DNA from: CAZTZY01 sp964617765
GTDB taxonomy: Bacteria; Pseudomonadota; Gammaproteobacteria; Pseudomonadales; DT-91
Length of the DNA stretch: 8,037 nucleotides
Direction of reading: 5' to 3'
Assembly: GCA_964617765.1 (NCBI GenBank)
Contig: CAZTZY010000110.1
Coordinates: 1-8,037 of the forward strand
The position numbers and the translations under genes were made by a program. The notes under the pieces are model-generated. The model saw only the letters and a list, made by a program, of their open reading frames with translations, was not told the origin of the DNA and made no database searches. The number at the start of each line of letters is the position of its first letter. Within the stretch, counting starts at the first letter, position 1. This document shows, piece after piece, positions 4,740 to 8,037 of this stretch.

Positions 4740-7700
4740 ATGCTAAACAGGCTATCAATTCGTTATAAAATCGGCCTTATTGCCTTAATAGGCTTGCTCG
4801 GATTCGTGGTTTTCCAGATCGCGAGTTATCGTCTTTCTATCAATTTGCGCGATCAAATGCAGGCCATGATTTCGGAAGATTTTGCCCTGCTGCAATTCCC
4901 CAATGAAGTACAGGCTAATTTTTCTGAACTAGATAAATTATATCAGGCGGCATTGACTGAATCGGATATGGATACATTGCTGGAAGCTGATGCCAAAGCA
5001 GCTGAAATGTTGTCGCGATTTAAGTCAGTTAAAACCCAATATAAATTGAATGATGACCAATTCATTCTATTAATCAAATACTTTAATGATTATGTTGATA
5101 AGGCATCGACACACACTGCAGCAGTTATTACCAAAACATTCGATTACGATACTACTTTGTCAGGTTATAGCGAAATGTCATTGCTGAGGGAACGCTATCA
5201 TCAAACTGAAAAGAAATTTATCGATGAACGATATAAATTATTTGAAGAAGAATTGCGCTCTATTGAACAACAGGAAGCTTTTTTTGTTCAATTTGGATTA
5301 GTTCTGGGCGTTATATTATCCATCATCCTTATTTTATTTTCCTTATTCATTATACGAAGATTGATCACGGCATTCAGTAACGCGGTAATGGTTGCCGAGC
5401 AGATTGCAAATGGAAATCTGGATCAGCATATAGAAACTGTTGCCCAGGATGAAACAGGGCATCTAATTATGTCACTAACAGTAATGCGTGATGTGTTAAA
5501 GCAACAAAAAGAAGATAATTTGCACCGGGAAAAGCTTCAAACTTTCTTTGCTGGCCTGAATGATGTTATGCGTGGTGATAAATCATTAGAAGAATTAACA
5601 AAGATGGTTTTAACGTATTTAGTCAAGGAAATGCTAGGCACTTCAGGAGTTTTTTATATTTTTGATGGTGTGCATCTAAATATTTTGGGAGTCTATCCCG
5701 AGACAATGATCGATACCGTTAAAAATATATATATCGTTGGAAGAGTAGCAAAGGATCAGAAAATACAGTTTTTTGCAGATCAAAGTCGACGAAATACTAT
5801 AGGTGAAATTACACAAGATGAATCGGTTTTGGTTTTCCCAATTGTTTTTGAGGGCGTCTTGAAAGGAGTTGTTGAAATTCGGTCAGAGCAATCTTTTATT
5901 GATGATCATCTGCTCATGATTCAAGGTTGTAATGATGCTGTAGCTGTGGCTTTAAATTCAGCACAATCACGATTTAAAGTTGCCAGTATGTTGCAGCAAA
6001 CACAACAACAAGCCGATGAATTAAAAAGGCAAAGACAAGAGCTTGCTTTATTTAACCGTCAACTGGAGGAGAAAACTTTTTATCTGGACAGCCAGCGAAA
6101 TGAGATCCTTGAAAAAAATAAAGAACTCGAAATTTCAGGTCGCGAATTAATCGAAAAAACAAAGGCTCTAGAATTGAGTGGGAAATATAAGTCACAATTT
6201 CTTTCTACCATGTCACATGAGTTGCGAACACCTTTAAACAGTATTTTAATTTTGTCTGATGCATTGTTGGAAAATAGAAATGTCCATTTGGATAGTCGTG
6301 AATTGCAACATGTCAAAGTTATAAATAATGCGGGTTCAGACCTCCTTGCATTGATAAATGATATTCTAGATTTATCAAAAGTTGAGGAAGGGAAAATGGA
6401 AATTATCATTGATGAAATTATTATTGATGACCTTATTTCTAACTTTTCACAACAATTTGATTATATTTTTAAAAACAAGGGCTTGGAGTTTTTAGTTTCA
6501 GTAGCCGATGATGTGCCCGCCATTATTTATACAGACAGACATCGCCTGAAACAGATTATTAAAAACTTTATATCGAATGCCTTAAAGTTTACAGAAAAAG
6601 GGGGTGTTTATCTCGACATTTTTAAGCCTGATGCAGAATTTAAAAATTATTATAGTCAATCTGTTAGTGAAAATTGCTTGCTATTCAGGGTGCGTGACAC
6701 AGGAGTAGGCATTGACAAAAATAAACAAGAACTGGTTTTTGAGGCTTTTAAGCAGGCTGATGGTACTACCAGTAGAAAATTTGGTGGTACAGGATTAGGT
6801 CTTACTATCTCATTGGCATTAGCTAAACTCTTGGGCGGAGATATTGTTTTGCAAAGTGAAGGGGATGGCAAAGGATCTTCTTTTACATTAATTGTAGAGC
6901 TTTCTACCGCAGATTCCTGTATTGAAAATACGTCTAATCAAGAATTTGACAGTCGATATACAACAAAACGTTTTAACAATGATTTATCTTCAGCAAATAA
7001 CTATTCGGACTATCGTATTCGTGATGAATTCCTCTTTTTTATTGCAGACAAGGAAATTGCAGATTCCATTATCAATTTTGCTAACCAGCATAATATTGAT
7101 AATCATTGTGAGCAGAATTGGTTATCACTTTATAATTTGCTGAAAAAACATCGCTATTCTATTGCATTTGTCGAATTCGGCAAGCTAGGAGAGGATTCCA
7201 ATAGCAAAATTAGTTATTTGTTAGATCGCATCGATGATCTATATGTTCTTGCGACACCAGATGAGCAACTATCAATTGTTGATAAACGTTGTCATTTTAT
7301 GCCTCTAAAAGAGGGAATAACTTCATTTATTCTGCAGATTATCGAGCATCAAAAAACATATTCAAGCAAGGTGTTAGTCATCGAGGATAATCCGGTTTTT
7401 CAACAGGTGTTGCGGGCTGTTTTTACGAGTCATCATATGGATGTTACAATCGCAAGTGATGGTAAACTGGCACTTGAATATATGCATGCAATACCATTCG
7501 ATTGTTTGATTGTGGATTTGAATTTGCCTGATTATAAAGATACGGAGCTTTTGAAAAAAATTCGTTCTAATCCCTTATATGAATCCCAGCCTATTATTGT
7601 CTTTACAGCTGAAGATCTTAGTAGCGAGCGGCAAAAAGAAATAAAACGTTATGCTTCACAAATATTATTAAAAACTCCGAATATCATTGTTTCATTATAT

Positions 7701-8037
7701 GAAAACGTAAAACAGCTTATTTACACACAAAAACAAATCGTTACTTTGCCGTTGTCTGTTGACAATATGCCAAAGCTTTCATCTGGTGGCCTAAAAGATA
7801 AATGTTTATTATTGGTTGATGATGATGCCAGAAACATATATTCAATGTCAGCAATGCTGGAGTCTGAAGGAGTCACTATTTTGTCCGCTACAACGGGTCA
7901 AGAAGCTCTGGATATTTTGACAAGTAATAAAGTGATTGATCTGGTTTTGCTGGATATAATGATGCCTGAAATGGATGGATATGAAGTACTAAAGATCATG
8001 CGGAATGATGCTGACTTAAAAAATATACCCGTTATTA
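4740..8037 (+). CDS. Hybrid sensor histidine kinase with HAMP, GAF-like, HisKA, HATPase and three receiver modules (cut by window edge)
   Basis: One uninterrupted frame of 1099 codons starts at the ATG at 4740, 6 nt after AAGGA, and leaves the window without a stop. An in-frame ATG at 4716 hits TAA after four codons, so 4740 is the start. Domains in order are TM1 (about 11-29), a periplasmic, mostly helical sensor region (30-180) and TM2 (about 181-205). Next come HAMP (about 206-258), a GAF-like domain (about 270-410) and a charged coiled coil (about 411-488). HisKA carries the phospho-acceptor His493 in MSHELRTPLN. HATPase_c shows Asn613 (SNALKF), Asp653 (DTGVGI) and GGTGLGL at 682-688. Then follow a degenerate receiver (about 762-875, Glu812 at the Asp position), receiver 1 (877-1000, Asp926, Thr956, Lys978) and receiver 2 (from 1021, Asp1028 and Asp1072), which is cut. 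It is an inner-membrane kinase that would autophosphorylate and relay phosphate within the chain. Signal and output partner are unknown; an Hpt domain or regulator may lie beyond the window. It is visibly more A+T-rich than the preceding operon. Confidence 0.93.
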   Translation, partial: MLNRLSIRYKIGLIALIGLLGFVVFQIASYRLSINLRDQMQAMISEDFALLQFPNEVQANFSELDKLYQAALTESDMDTLLEADAKAAEMLSRFKSVKTQYKLNDDQFILLIKYFNDYVDKASTHTAAVITKTFDYDTTLSGYSEMSLLRERYHQTEKKFIDERYKLFEEELRSIEQQEAFFVQFGLVLGVILSIILILFSLFIIRRLITAFSNAVMVAEQIANGNLDQHIETVAQDETGHLIMSLTVMRDVLKQQKEDNLHREKLQTFFAGLNDVMRGDKSLEELTKMVLTYLVKEMLGTSGVFYIFDGVHLNILGVYPETMIDTVKNIYIVGRVAKDQKIQFFADQSRRNTIGEITQDESVLVFPIVFEGVLKGVVEIRSEQSFIDDHLLMIQGCNDAVAVALNSAQSRFKVASMLQQTQQQADELKRQRQELALFNRQLEEKTFYLDSQRNEILEKNKELEISGRELIEKTKALELSGKYKSQFLSTMSHELRTPLNSILILSDALLENRNVHLDSRELQHVKVINNAGSDLLALINDILDLSKVEEGKMEIIIDEIIIDDLISNFSQQFDYIFKNKGLEFLVSVADDVPAIIYTDRHRLKQIIKNFISNALKFTEKGGVYLDIFKPDAEFKNYYSQSVSENCLLFRVRDTGVGIDKNKQELVFEAFKQADGTTSRKFGGTGLGLTISLALAKLLGGDIVLQSEGDGKGSSFTLIVELSTADSCIENTSNQEFDSRYTTKRFNNDLSSANNYSDYRIRDEFLFFIADKEIADSIINFANQHNIDNHCEQNWLSLYNLLKKHRYSIAFVEFGKLGEDSNSKISYLLDRIDDLYVLATPDEQLSIVDKRCHFMPLKEGITSFILQIIEHQKTYSSKVLVIEDNPVFQQVLRAVFTSHHMDVTIASDGKLALEYMHAIPFDCLIVDLNLPDYKDTELLKKIRSNPLYESQPIIVFTAEDLSSERQKEIKRYASQILLKTPNIIVSLYENVKQLIYTQKQIVTLPLSVDNMPKLSSGGLKDKCLLLVDDDARNIYSMSAMLESEGVTILSATTGQEALDILTSNKVIDLVLLDIMMPEMDGYEVLKIMRNDADLKNIPVI

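Noticed and set aside
6080..6409. Minus-strand open frame opposite the kinase HisKA region
   Set aside because: The plus strand here encodes the coiled coil and the MSHELRTP phospho-acceptor motif. The antisense translation is low-complexity and lacks any family signature.

Overview
The window looks like chromosomal DNA from a moderately A+T-rich Gram-negative bacterium, probably a gammaproteobacterium. The evidence is a porin-like outer-membrane protein with a signal peptide, Shine-Dalgarno-led genes and a membrane-bound hybrid histidine kinase. Species cannot be fixed from the sequence. There are six protein-coding genes, two of them cut by the window edges. No rRNA, tRNA, CRISPR array or recognisable transposase is present.

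Layout. Positions 1-556 (minus) hold the N-terminal part of a porin-like beta-barrel protein with a GTG start. Positions 741-1130 (minus) encode a small carboxymuconolactone-decarboxylase (CMD) family protein. A 130-bp divergent promoter region (1131-1260) separates it from a tight plus-strand operon. That operon holds a beta-hydroxyacid dehydrogenase of the 3-hydroxyisobutyrate dehydrogenase type (1261-2109), an NAD(P)-dependent aldehyde dehydrogenase (2152-3624, ATG start preferred over an upstream GTG) and a short-chain dehydrogenase/reductase (3640-4404). Positions 4405-4739 are non-coding and contain a G+C-richer, fold-prone element (about 4421-4586) of unknown nature. From 4740 to the end runs one open frame with no stop: a large hybrid sensor kinase with two TM segments, HAMP, a GAF-like domain, coiled coil, HisKA, HATPase_c, a degenerate receiver and two receivers.

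How the parts may work together. The three oxidoreductases and the divergent CMD protein look like a catabolic cassette: successive alcohol/hydroxyacid, aldehyde and ketone/alcohol oxidoreductions on a small carbon skeleton, with the CMD protein acting on an intermediate. From memory, the same four families lie side by side in Mycobacterium tuberculosis (Rv0768 aldA to Rv0771), so this may be a conserved but biochemically undescribed pathway. The porin could serve uptake of the substrate, but only proximity supports that. The kinase is visibly more A+T-rich than the operon and is separated from it by the structured spacer, so it is probably an independent unit. The strongest points for follow-up are the four-family cassette, the CMD protein lacking the usual histidine, the kinase's Glu-for-Asp pseudo-receiver, and the folded intergenic element.
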